The notes beneath the pieces are model-generated. The model was not told the DNA's origin. It saw nothing but the letters and a program-made list of their open reading frames with translations, and did not search any database. From Euglena gracilis (taxonomy: Eukaryota > Euglenida > Euglenophyceae > Euglenales): a stretch of DNA of 64,000 bases. The translations under genes were made by a program, and so were the position numbers. This document shows positions 11,035 to 20,729 of this stretch, piece by piece (position 1 is the first letter of the stretch; every line of letters starts with the position of its first letter). Location: assembly GCA_039621445.1 (NCBI GenBank), contig CP154954.1:2973323-3037322 (forward strand), given 5' to 3'.

Positions 11035-11780
11035 AGCATTCATACAAATCAGACCCCCTTTCACTCCACTAAGTAACCGATTACGTCCAAAGTGTTTCAT
11101 TAGTCACACAACACCCACTGGGTAGCCTCACAACAAAAAGTAACAAATTGTGCGCGCAATTGCGCAAGTAAAATGGTACCACTTTTCATCACTGACACAA
11201 TCCTGGGCGTCACAAACCCCTTCTCAGCAGCTCAATCCACAATTGAGACAACAATCGTTTGATGCGCGCAGTTGCGCAAGTGTGCAATGCGCCATAAGTA
11301 AATTTCTGTTGAACATCAATTAGAAGGTTCATTCATTCATTCAAAATTCACCGGGCGTTTCGTCACCCTTGTCCAGGACAGGGGGTGTCACACCCCTCTT
11401 CGGACACACTCAATTCCATCGTACTTCGCAATCGGTGGCACCCAACACACCCTCGCAATAATTCTCAATTCCATCAAGGGTGTCCAGTTTCATCGTCAGC
11501 CAAACCATTGATATCCACAGGGCACGTTGGGGCACCCAAAAGTCCAAAACCGCACGCCGCCAGATCTGGCCAGGCGCTTGCCGCGGGCAGCTGTGGGGTG
11601 GTAGTGGGTGTGGATGGGTGCCCCGCGGGCAGCGTGAAAGAAAGCAGCTGCGGAGAGGGACAGGTACAAATTTCACGCGCCCGTCCGGTCGCGAAGTCCG
11701 GTTAGGACTTTGTATTTGAAGGGGTTCGAATTGCCCAGCCCTAACGAGTTCCGTTCGCGATCACAAATTTTTTTTTCGGC
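11035..11780. other. Intergenic, no gene recognised
   Basis: Contains scattered GCGCAATTGCGC-type palindromes near 11150 and 11265-11285 and otherwise unique-looking sequence. No convincing open frame or repeat with another part of the window except the palindromic word. Confidence 0.5.
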
Positions 11781-11782
11781 GG

Positions 11783-11888
11783 TCAGGGTACAGGGTCCCA
11801 GGGGTTACAAAAAAAGTGGTACATTTGCGCAATTGCGCAAATCCAACGGAAAAAAGCTTAAGTGCGAATTCGGCCGCCTAAGTCTCAG
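11783..11888 (+). repeat. Repeat shared with 17907-18008, with perfect palindrome
   Basis: Begins CAGGGTACAGGGTCC and ends AAGTGCGA-TTC-GGCCGCCTAAG in both copies. This copy contains the perfect 18-nt palindrome TTTGCGCAATTGCGCAAA at about 11826-11843, which is degenerate in the other copy. Confidence 0.65.
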
Positions 11889-12075
11889 GGTAGGGCGACG
11901 TTGGCGACGCTCTCTTTGAAGTCCTGCACATGGGAGAATCCTAGCTTGCGATGAAGCGTCCCATCAGCACCCCACCAAGCTGCGGGCGGGGGGTCGGTGG
12001 TGTCTCACTTGGGGTATGGAAGGGGACTCCTCCTCGCGGTCGAAGAGCGTGGTACGTAGGCGATGATGCGGCAGC
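11883..12075 (+). mobile_element. 5'-truncated LINE copy (3' UTR only)
   Basis: About 190 nt align with 10383-10577 with only a few differences and stop at the same GATGATGCGGCAG. LINE copies are commonly truncated at the 5' end by incomplete reverse transcription, which fits. Sequence after the common end is unrelated between the two copies. Confidence 0.75.
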
Positions 12076-12477
12076 GGACACCGAGGGAGAAAACGTCAGC
12101 AGGGTCTGTGAGGTCTGGTTGAGGGTCATAAGTAAATTCTTCACAAGTAAGGGTACGTTTTGTGCAAAAGTACATCAATGTGGTGATTTTTGGCTCAAAG
12201 CACTGGTAGGAACAAATCCACGTTTTTGGATTGTGGTCTTGGACCTGACCTGGAAAATCGGTGCACGGTCCTTAAGGGACAGGAAGTTTTTTTTTATTAT
12301 TTCCTTAAGGACCGCCTCCCATTCAGCCAAAGGGCCGGCTAAGGGCCAGACTGGGACTTGAACGGGGGCAAAAAATTAAACAGTCAAAAACACAGTTTTT
12401 GATGATTTGGGTGGATGGACGATGGTCCAAGGGTGCCAGGAATCATTTTTTTGCCTGATGTCGACCTGCTCTCGCTG

Positions 12478-12925
12478 TAAATGCCAAAATTTCGCCCATT
12501 TTCCGGTGTATTTTTCACTGAGTGTGCTGGCTCAGCGGAGTTTTTTATTATATTTGCTTAAGGACCGCCCTGGCTGTGCCCAGCGTGGCGGCTTCCACAG
12601 AAACCCCAGATGAACGCCTGCTCTCTTCTGACAGGGTTCTCCGGCAAGTCTTTGCCCCGGCCCCCCTCCCAAATATGGCCGCCCCGTTCAGCCTCTTGCA
12701 GCAGCTCCCCGGCAAGTCCGACCTGTGGCTGCAGCTGCGCGGCTCCGAAGCGGCTCGGACTGCGCCCAGACCACATCACGCGGTAGACCCTGAAGATCGT
12801 TGCCTGCCACCTTGTGAAGTTGCCTTCATCCCCTGGCCTCATATCCAATCTTGACCATGCACATGGGGGGAAGAGACCCGGTTTTGTGATATTGATTGGA
12901 GAGGCACGGGAACTTTTGTCGGACC
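12478..12925 (+). repeat. ~450-bp repeat, copy 2
   Basis: Second copy of the block at 10578-11025. It is preceded by different sequence (no LINE), so it may represent the unoccupied arrangement. Few substitutions separate the copies, which suggests recent duplication or gene conversion. Confidence 0.85.
12675..12854 (+). CDS. MAAPFSL reading frame, copy 2 (unknown function)
   Basis: Same 59-codon frame as at 10772, with one visible amino-acid change (Thr to Ala after PRPHH). It carries the same splice-acceptor-like CTTCTGACAG upstream. Function unknown. Confidence 0.45.
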   Translation: MAAPFSLLQQLPGKSDLWLQLRGSEAARTAPRPHHAVDPEDRCLPPCEVAFIPWPHIQS

Positions 12926-13281
12926 CCGGTGTGTCCAGCCAGCCAGCCAGCGTCTTTTCCCAGCCTCGGACCCCGTCCCCTGCATAGCCCGGTTTTAATC
13001 TCTGTCCAGCCCCCGAAGGGCGGCTGCAGTGTAGTGTATTTTTTCTTCAAATGCAAAGTGCATGGGTCAAAACGGGGAAACGGGGGAAGAATCGGTCGGA
13101 TATGGCCTGCCTAGCTCAAAAATTGGTCAAAATCGATTTCTTTTACATGATTTGCAGATGGCTTTTTTTTCCTTCAGTTTCGATATTCTTCTAATGCCTG
13201 GCTCAACCCCACAACAAGTCAATTCCATCCGGGAGACTCTACGGCAGAGGGGTTGGTAGCAACATTTCGCTGACCGACATT

Positions 13282-13350
13282 GTGGCCTGCCCCCGCTCTC
13301 CGTCTTGCAGGCTCATCATACTCTCGTCGTGGCAGGAGGCATTGCTGGCT
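13282..13350 (+). repeat. Duplicated block A (partner 31111-31179)
   Basis: The two blocks share one + frame: VACPRSPSCRLIILSSWQEA here and VVCPRSASCRLITLTWWEGA at the partner, followed by LLA in both. It belongs to the ordered series of blocks linking 12.5-16.1 kb with 29.9-36.1 kb. In the partner the frame hits a stop right after LLA. Confidence 0.6.
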
Positions 13351-14212
13351 GACAAATTTGCAAGGGTGGACGGACCCATGAGCGCCAGCGGGAATGCTTT
13401 TGAATCGGTCACACCAGCGAATGATAAAACTGGCAGTAGTTGCCACGTTCTCACATGCATTGACGACGTCAAGAGCCACTCTTTTCAGCCACACGTGTGT
13501 GCCGTATGATCCAAAAAAGTTAGTCGATTATTTTGGGAAAGCGGCCGAAACCGATGAGGTATTTGGGCAATGGGAGGGTGCGTGCTGTCCACAGTCCCCG
13601 TGTTTTGGCTGTGGGGTGGCAGCAGAGAGATTCACCCTACCTGAGATGGAGGGCAGGTTGCTTTCAATTCAGCGGGCTTTCCGGCCACCTAATATTTAGT
13701 GGTTCAGACCAGCGCTGCGCAGGCAAGACTGAAAACTGGTCGTATGGTCATGGTCATAACACTCTGTCCATCCTCTTATGGATCCAGGAGTTTACCGGAC
13801 GCCCACCCTGTTGTAGGTAAAGCCCTGCTTTCAGGCATTATTTTTTTAAGTCAAATAACTTGAAACATTTCCAAGGTTTTAAAGTAGGCATTTTGCAGGG
13901 TTGCTTTAGTTTTTTTCCTTCGGATTTTCTTTCTTTTCGGTGTTTTAGGATTCTTTAGATTCCCAGGATATTTTTTAGAGGCCGCCTGGGCATCAAACGG
14001 GGTCCAAAATTACTAAGGTGAAACCCGTTTTCCTCAGTTAGAGTGGTGCCATAAATTCTTTTTTCCCGGAGTTGGTTTGCTTTTTTGTTTTTGCAACATC
14101 ATTTTTGCTCGGTCAGAAACAAGCTTTGCCAGAATGATTTCTAAGAGTTTTTTTTTTTAGAGTTTTAAGGCTTTTTTCAAAATTTTGGCCATTTTTTCTG
14201 GTTTTTTAAGGT

Positions 14213-14330
14213 TTCCCCAGCACTGCTCCCAAGTCCCGACCCGTCCAAACCTGGGGGCCCTCTCCCCCCTCGTCGTTCCCCCAAGTCCCCCTACGGCTCC
14301 CAGTCCTCTCCTCCGCTGCCGTGGAGAACC
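14213..14330 (+). repeat. Duplicated block B, coding-like (partner 32998-33115)
   Basis: In one + frame both copies read STAPKSRP[V/I]QT...S.PSSFPQ[V/L]PLRL and continue [P/S]VLSS. I count 7 synonymous differences, and many of the amino-acid changes are conservative. The other frames show worse conservation, so this was probably an exon. Protein family not recognised. Confidence 0.5.
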
Positions 14331-14457
14331 ATTGGCGGCCTCGATATCCGCCTGCGAGGCCGGATTCCCATGTGATTTTTTGTAAGTTTTGCCTGACATT
14401 GGCAGACGTGGATAATTGAACATTGGACAGAGATTCTATTTTGGAACGTTCCAACGT

Positions 14458-14615
14458 TGCTGTGCCTGGGGGGTCGGTAGCTGCGTTACGCTACAGGCCC
14501 GCACCTTTGGAGGACATGGCTGCCAGCTCCCTGCCCGCCCTCGAACCCCTGGCCCCCGGGGTGCTGGACTGCTGCCCCCCGCACTGCGGGCTGCGGCTCG
14601 CCGGGGCTCCCCGGG
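14458..14615 (+). repeat. Duplicated block C, left part (partner 34477-34592)
   Basis: The frame reads VPGGSVAAL...EDMAASSLPALEP, then ...PGVLDCCPP; the partner reads VPWGLAAL...EDRTASSLPSPEP, then ...PGVLDCCPP. Both are cut at almost the same place by different transposons (14616 here, 34593 in the partner) and both continue in the same frame after them. Confidence 0.55.
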
Positions 14616-15000
14616 CAGGGTTTGATACAAGGAGGGCACATGGTTTAGGTGGGGGGGTGTCCCCACACCCCCCCCTCCTGGCCCGCAGGGGGGGGGTCCG
14701 GACCACCCCCCCCCCCACCTGCCAGGGGAGTCCGGACCGACCCTCGGGGGGTTCCCGGGACCCCCCCCCAAAAGGGCCAATTATTTCCTCCGGTACCAAA
14801 TTTTTTTTGCATTTTTGGTACATTTTTTGCCCAAAAAGTGCCCAAAATGGCACTTTTGGTCGCTTTGGGGGGTCCAAAATTTTCGGCCACCCTGACCGCG
14901 CACCTGTTTAGGTGGGGGGGGTGTCCCCCCCACCCCCCCCTCCTGGCCCGCAGGGGGGGGTGTCCGGCCCCCCCCCCACCTGTCCTTATATCGAACCCTG
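14616..15000. mobile_element. Non-autonomous hAT-like transposon with 8-bp TSD
   Basis: The ends are CAGGGTTTGATACAAGGA and, in reverse complement, CAGGGTTCGATATAAGGA: 18-bp terminal inverted repeats with two mismatches. The 8 nt before and after are both TCCCCGGG, a perfect target-site duplication. CAGGG tips plus 8-bp duplications are typical of hAT elements. Inside are two direct copies of a TTTAGGTGGGGGGG...GTCCGG module (14643-14715 and 14908-14985) and no transposase. A truncated relative with the same left end lies at 19249. Confidence 0.85.
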
Positions 15001-15130
15001 TCCCCGGGCTGACTGGGCGGCGGGCCCGTCGGCGCCGCTCACCCGCCCGTCCCCGCACCGTGCTGCCGGATGTGGGGACGTGCAGGGTTGCTTATGCCTG
15101 CCCTCCCCCTCCTGGCTGCTTTTTTTTTTG
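15001..15130 (+). repeat. Duplicated block C, right part (partner 34831-34970)
   Basis: Immediately after the transposon the frame continues as ADWAAGPSAPLTRPS...GCGDVQGCL; the partner gives ADCAAFPSAPLARRS...GHGDMQGCL. Synonymous differences are present at Ala, Pro and Gln codons. With both insertions set aside, left and right parts lie in one open frame in each copy. Confidence 0.55.
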
Positions 15131-15284
15131 GTTTCTGTTGGTTTGGGGACACCGATTAACTCCTTTTGGCAGGGCGTCTGGTTTCTGGCGCCTGCGTTTC
15201 TCTTGACGTTGCTCTCTGTGGTTTTGTTTTGGGGGAGAGTTTGCATTTTTGCCCCCAAAACCTGACTTGTCCAGCGTACCTCCC

Positions 15285-15680
15285 GAGTGAGTGCTTGCCA
15301 CCAAGCACCTATGAAATGACCGGGCGTGAGCGGGCATGACTGGGTCTGGGATTCTGGAGAGTTTGCTTGCCTGCTACTCATTCCAGCCAAGCAACTGCAT
15401 GGGTGGGACTGTCTCACCGGCAGCGCATGGCCTTGTCATCGCTGTGCCGCTCTCCACGCAAGCGGCCCTACATGCAGGCGTCCTGAGCGGGCAACTGATG
15501 TCGCGGTTAGCGTCTGCCTGCCTCTGATCCCCCTCTGATTTGTCCCAGCCTACTCATTCCAGCCGCAAGGCCGCGGCGCCCCCTGGCATTGTCCTGGTGG
15601 CTGTTCCACGGGCCTGGGTTGCGGTGGTGTCATGGCGGCCAGGCAGATCTCTGACACAACAGGACGGTCTGCCTCCCTCT
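15285..15680 (+). repeat. Duplicated block D (partner 35385-35645)
   Basis: Aligned landmarks include AGCACC-ATG, GCAACTG-ATGG-TGGGA, TGGCGGCCAGGCAGAT and GTCTGCCT-CC-CTGATCC in the same order in both. Identity is moderate with indels; a shared reading frame is not obvious. Confidence 0.55.
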
Positions 15681-15954
15681 GATCCTCCTGGTCCTAATGT
15701 CCCCCCCCCCCAAAGGCGCGCCATGCCACCATCATCCAGTTTTCTCCTTTGGCCCACCTTGGCAATGTCACTTTGTTTGCTTTGCTGTGTTGGGGATGTT
15801 TCAGCGTGCACGCTTCTCATCCTGGGGGTTGCATTTTCCATTCAATCCAAAAACTCGAGCGATCATTGCACCATTTCACACCATTCCTTTTTATTCGGTC
15901 TTCCATTTTAGGGCAGTTGTCGGCCTGCTTCCACTCGTTTCTAACCTGGCTACC

Positions 15955-16035
15955 CCGACTGGCCCTCAATGTGTGGTCCACGTGGGCTCGTGATCGACTC
16001 AAAAGTCTGACAACCCGTACCCAGACTTTCTCCTC
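15955..16035 (+). repeat. Duplicated block E (partner 36005-36090)
   Basis: Shared frame WPSMCGPRGLVIDSK here versus WPSIRGPSDLVIESK at the partner, with synonymous changes at Ile, Ser and Lys codons. This is the last block of the ordered series. Confidence 0.5.
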
Positions 16036-16062
16036 CCTCCTCCCTCCCTCCCTCCCTCCCTC
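16027..16062 (+). repeat. (CCCT)n microsatellite
   Basis: Run of CCTC/CCCT units, slightly imperfect at the start. Confidence 0.9.
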
Positions 16063-16466
16063 GCTACATTTTTTGTGCACCTGTGCACTTGGGCAGGTGC
16101 ACCCCTGTATGTACCGTGGTAGCTTCTGTGGAGATGGTTGGAGCTATTGTCTTTTCTGTTTCAGATAGAGCTTTCAGCCCCTCCCCCCGAATGAGATCTC
16201 CAATGTAAGCGCTCGGTTTAGATGCCGGTTTGCATTTCCGTCGCTTTTATCCAAAAAGAATCTCAGCGGTGGCTGCTTTGGGTCAGCATTTATTTTGGCG
16301 GTGCACACAACTAACCCCCCCCCCCCCATGTTCTCAGGGCCCCTATTCACTAACGTGGTCCGATAGTTGGGTTGACCCTGGCCTTCATCGGTGCTGGCCA
16401 AGCGGTGGGGAGAACCCAAGGATTCAGTGGGTACACAATGAGCTGACAGTGACCTACAACGACCTA

Positions 16467-16570
16467 ACCCCCCCCCCCCATCCCCAAAATAAGATGCCCG
16501 TCTTTGGGTCTGTTGCTGGGAACCTCCTATTTATGGGGGGTCTTATTTTTGGATTTTTTTCTTGACTGAC
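16467..16570. repeat. C/G-run word module (AATAAGA / TCTTATTTTT)
   Basis: A C-rich arm with AAAATAAGA is followed by a G-run arm with GGGGGGTCTTATTTTTGG. Continues into GATTTTTTTCTTGACTGACC, which is shared with 38890-38920. Confidence 0.65.
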
Positions 16571-17039
16571 CCAGGCCCGAAAAAAACTTTATATTATTTT
16601 TCAGAACACTAAAAACAGGCTGGCATCGACCTCCCCAGCGCAACAGCACCCACCAAAGCGGCCACGCTATTCCCCGCAACTAGGGCGTGAGACTGGGGGG
16701 ACGGCGTGGTGCTAGTTCATGGCAACCAACTGCCGGAGAAAGGTAGCCCCAAACACCCGTTTCTTTGGGCACAGGAAGTGTTGAACCTTTACCACTCGAT
16801 TGGTTGCATGAAAGCGGTGGGACTTACCACCCACAAACCATGCGCAAAACTGGTGCGTTTCAAGAGAAACGGTGGAGAATACCAGAAAATGGGTTTCGGC
16901 CCGACGCATCCGGGTATTTCAGGTACCAAATTTTGAATTCTGCTTCTTGTAACGCAGTACTGTTGCAGACAAAGCGTCGAACAGTCCGGCCGTGTGGGCC
17001 GGGGAACAGCAGTGCAAATGTTCGCACATTAAGGCAGGC

Positions 17040-17640
17040 AAATGCTCGCACGTCAGATGACGTGTTCAAGTGAACATTATGCACTACTTCACACCACAAA
17101 TTTCATCACCACACAGTCGTGGTGCAAATCAATGGCTGGCGTGCGGAACTGCGTTCGCACGTCACAGACCGTCACAGACCAGGAGATGGTATCGCACGAC
17201 TGATATGTGTTTGTGCACGTATTTGCGCCAACAAACAAATTTTGTTTGTGTGTGCTAAGGCTTGCACAACGCACTATTTTGAAGTGAATGATTAAATGTT
17301 CGTGCGCGCATTTGCACCAACAAAGAAATTTGGTTTGTGTATGCAAATGCGCGCACCAACACACCTATCACGCCGCGAGCACAAACAAATTGGGTTTATG
17401 AGCGCATTTGCGCGCACACAACACAAAACGTTGAAGTTAAGACGACACGTCCTTGCGCAAATGCGCCCACAAACAAATTTTATTTGTGGGCGCAAATGCG
17501 CGCCAACATCTTGGGGAAACTAGTATGCAGAACGGTTTGTGCATGGGCGCAGACGAACACTGATGATTACCACAACCCTAGAAGGTTTTCGGACATTTGC
17601 ACGCACAAACACACATCAGTTGCGTGACGGCTGGCGAACG
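17040..17640. repeat. Degenerate palindromic repeat cluster (GCGCAAATGCGC type)
   Basis: At least four degenerate copies, about 80 nt apart, of a near-palindrome built from GCGCATTTGCG, ACAAACAAAT and their complements. The clearest is 17456-17504, where GCGCCCACAAA and TTTGTGGGCGC face each other. Open frames crossing it are by-products of the repeat. Confidence 0.65.
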
Positions 17641-17906
17641 CAGTATGCAGTATGTGATGTAATATTGCACCGTGTGTCCTTACAGGCGGCTGTAGTGCCC
17701 AAGCCAGTTCAGGCACCACATCAGCACCAGTACCAATTGTCGGAACAGCGGGTGTGTGCTTCCCACCTGTTTGACACCAGAGAGCACCCATCTCACCCTC
17801 TGCCCTTTTCGCGTCACTCGGTAAGCAGCATGTGTACCAAACTACCTGGAGTTACAGCCGTCCAATACAGGGTTGCAACAGTTCATAAATTGTTTTGCTT
17901 GTGTCA

Positions 17907-18008
17907 GGGTACAGGGTCCATGTGTTTCATAAAAATTGTAAATTTGCCCAAATGTACCCATTCTCAAGAAAAAGCCTTTAAGTGCGATTCTGGCCGCCTA
18001 AGACCCTG
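17907..18008 (+). repeat. Repeat shared with 11783-11888
   Basis: Begins CAGGGTACAGGGTCC and ends GGCCGCCTAAG like the partner. The central palindrome is degraded here. Confidence 0.6.
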
Positions 18009-18760
18009 GGTCTTCTTTTTTGGTCCGTTGCTGAAAATCCCAATGGGGTGCTCTTTTTCGGCGGGTCTGTTTTCTTTATTTTTGCTGAAAATTTGGCAGC
18101 ACAAAACCTTCCTGCGCGCGGGGGGGGGGGTCCAAACAGAAGTCCAAAAAAGAGTGGCTCTTGCTGGTGAGCGAAAAATTACCTCAAAAAACTGGTGGGC
18201 AAAATCAAACAAGTCCAAAATACTCCGTTTTGGGGGCATTTTCACAGTTTTTTGGGGTCCATTTTTGTATTTCCCCCAAACATCCCGAGGGATTGTTTTT
18301 TGGGGTCTAGTTTTTGGATTTTTGCTCAAAACCGGCAGGGGGTCTTGTTTTTGGGTTAGAATTGGCCGTTGTTGCCACAGGATGGTTGCTGCCACCGAGT
18401 CCACGCCACACGCACGCTGTGCCTATGGCGAAGAGGCGGCGTCTCACTGGAATTTTCACTTTCTTGTGATTTTCACCTTTTTCCTTTCACAATTGACATT
18501 CTTTTTTCTTTGCTTCGCTTTGCAGTTATCTTTCGATCAATTTCTCTCCTTTGTGCATTTTTTTTTACGTTTCTGGGGATGCAATTTCCTTTCTGGGCAT
18601 ACTGCAGTTTTTTTATTTGTTTTCAATTTAGCGCTTGTTTGTCGTTTTTTTTGCATTTTTTTCGAGCCTAGTGAATGAGTCTAGTGAATGGGCCCCTGAC
18701 CTTCACACATACTGACAGACAGCCAACCAGACAGAAAAACCTGTAAACAAACTAACAAAC

Positions 18761-18764
<4 letters not shown>

Positions 18765-18803
<39 letters not shown>
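18765..18803 (+). repeat. (AG)n microsatellite
   Basis: Nearly 20 uninterrupted AG units. Confidence 0.97.
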
Positions 18804-18805
<2 letters not shown>

Positions 18806-18916
18806 TGTCAACGAACAGTTGAGAGATTAGTGTTAATGCACGTAACAATTGCCTGGTATCAACAAGGAATCCAGGCTTTTCAGGAAGGTCACACCCTCTT
18901 GACCCCCCCCCCCCAG

Positions 18917-19165
18917 GGTTCCCTCTTTCCCCCCTGTGGAGCTGTAAAGCCGCACGATACTCCCATTACACCTCAGTGGGGTGCTGCTGTGCAATGTCCC
19001 ACCTCCGATGCGCGGCTCATTTCACCGGCAATCCTGCCATGGGCCTTGTCATACGATATCCTCTCCCGCAGAGCAGAGAACGGCGGGTGGGCAACCCAGC
19101 ACGCCATTGGGCTCTCCTACCCTGAAGCCAGACCTCACTGGGAGCAGTCTGTGGAATGGCAGCAG
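18917..19165 (+). repeat. Dispersed repeat (partner 46030-46255)
   Basis: Both copies contain GCTGCTGTGCAATGTCC, GCGCGGCTCATT, CTCTCCC-AGAG and GGTGGGCAACC at matching spacing. In one frame SPAEQRTAGGQPSTP corresponds to SPREQSAIGGQPSMP, but the substitutions do not favour synonymous sites, so a coding origin is uncertain. Confidence 0.65.
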
Positions 19166-19248
19166 CGGTAGCAGAAGTGGACCCACCCACAATTCTTTCT
19201 ATACCCAACCTGGGGGGGTAGGGGGTGGTTTCGCCGGACCCCCCAAGG

Positions 19249-19480
19249 CAGGGTTCGATAGAAGGAGGGCGTAGTTTAGGTGGGGGTGTTTAGGTGTGGG
19301 TAGTTTAGGCGTGGTTTAAGTGGGGGTGTCCCCCCCCCCTCCCCTCCTGGACGGACCTCCCCACCTGCCAAGGGGGTAGGTCCGGACTGAATGCGGGGGG
19401 GGGGTACCCGCCCCCTCCCCCAAAGTCAAATTTTTCCTCCGGCGCTTTGCACCATTTTTTTTTGCATTTTTGCAGGAGGA
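19249..19480 (+). mobile_element. Truncated relative of the 14616 hAT-like element
   Basis: Left end CAGGGTTCGATAGAAGGA matches the terminal repeat at 14616. TTTAGGTGGGGG and GTCCGGAC words follow, then TTTCCTCCGG as in the 14.6-kb copy. No right terminal repeat was found, so the copy is incomplete or rearranged. Confidence 0.6.
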
Positions 19481-19951
19481 AATGGGTATCCACAATTTTT
19501 CCACAAATTCCGTAATTTCTCGCATTTATCTGCAATTTTCCGAAATTTTTCAACAATTTCTTTCCCCTTCCGCAATTTTCCGCATAAACCTGAAATGGAA
19601 GGTGAAATGAGTTCCGACAACCTTTCACAAGGGAACCCAGGTGCTCTTGTTTGTTATTTTGTTGCAAATTTGCCAAATTTGCTTAATTTTACAAATATTG
19701 TCAAAAAATTGGCAATTTCTCGGCCTTTTTTAGATTTCCCCCCCGACTTCTGCTGGGAAATAATTCCTCCTAAGAAGAACTTCACATCCTGGACCAGATT
19801 TTACCCGAGACCAAAGTTTTTGCAATTCTCTTTGGCAGTTTTGGATCAAGAAATTCCACATTTCCAGAATCAGCATGTTTCCAAATTTACAAGAAGCATG
19901 TTTTTTGGACCTTTTTGTTGGAAAAAATGTGAATAACGGCTCAAAGCTTAC

Positions 19952-20035
19952 ACCCCCCCCCAATTAGAAGCCCCCCGGGGCTACTATTCGGTCACTCTGC
20001 GGAAAACCCGACGGGGGGGGGGGCTTCTAATTGGG
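19952..20035. repeat. Palindromic C/G-run module (AATTAGAAG)
   Basis: Left arm is C9-AATTAGAAG-C6; right arm is G11-CTTCTAATT-GGG. About 40 nt lie between the arms. This is the simplest complete member of the family. Confidence 0.75.
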
Positions 20036-20281
20036 TACCCTTTGTCTAAAGGAAAACCTTCAGCCGGCGGTCGATCTGGGAATCGAACGGGGTCCAAGTT
20101 TAAAAATTCGCAAGACTCATTTTTTCTAGCTTTTGGGTGGATAGGCCATGTTTCAAGGATACCGGATATCAATTTCGTTCCCAATGTTGACCTTTTTCAT
20201 GGAGAATTTTCGAGGTTTTCACCATTTTTCGGAATTTTTTTTGTCAAATTTCCCCCGGCTTTGCCAGGGGAGGGGGGGGGG

Positions 20282-20374
20282 GCTGTTATTTGGATTTTTG
20301 GTGGGAAACCTGAGGGGGGGGGGCTTCTATTTGGGGGGTTTGTTTTTTGGGGGGGGCTTCTAATTGGGGGGGTT
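20282..20374 (-). repeat. G-run word module, inverted copy of 1414-1511
   Basis: Reads CTGTTATTTGGATTTTTGG, then CTTCTATTTGGGG and CTTCTAATTGGGG between G runs, the reverse complement of the copy at 1414. Confidence 0.75.
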
Positions 20375-20433
20375 TATGTTGTCAAATGGCCAAATTTGTG
20401 ATAATTTCCTCAGTTTCCTCCATCAGAAGTGCA

Positions 20434-20526
20434 ACCCCCCCTACTTATAACCCCCCCCCCCCGGGGTTATAGGTTCCTGTTTGGTGGTCGGTCCCAAGGG
20501 GGGTTATAAGCGGGGGGAGGGTTATA
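20434..20526. repeat. Palindromic C/G-run module (TTATAA)
   Basis: C run-CTACTTATAAC-C run on the left and G run-GTTATAAGC-G run on the right. The interior (CCTGTTTGGTGGTCGGTCCC) resembles the interior of the module near 39660. Confidence 0.7.
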
Positions 20527-20729
20527 CGTCAAGGTTTTGTGTGTGGCCAAAAACAGGTCCAAAAATACCCTCTATTTTTGCACCAGGAGGGTAAAACAAG
20601 GGATTTTGGGCAGTTTTATGGTTTTTGCCAAAGCCTCATAAATTGGCATGCCCACCACGCCCTTTTTGCTACTTGCTTCTTACTTAGGAGGCATAAACTG
20701 CCCAAAAGTTTAAACCCCCTCGAAACGGA

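Noticed and set aside
12185-12200. TTTTTGGCTCAAAG, similar to the end of the dinoflagellate spliced leader
   Set aside because: The CCGTAGCC part is absent and there is no donor site after it; similar strings arise often in the T-rich repeats.
14213-14330. Minus-strand frame with EERT.SR.G.WGNDEG in both copies of block B
   Set aside because: Also fairly conserved, but the + frame STAPKSRP has more synonymous differences and higher identity, so I prefer it; the minus reading cannot be fully excluded.
16335-18698. CAGGGCCCCTATTCACTA and TAGTGAATGGGCCCCTG as ends of a 2.4-kb transposon
   Set aside because: Ends are of hAT type but the 8-nt flanks (CATGTTCT, ACCTTCAC) do not match and the interior has unrelated repeats; perhaps two separate elements.
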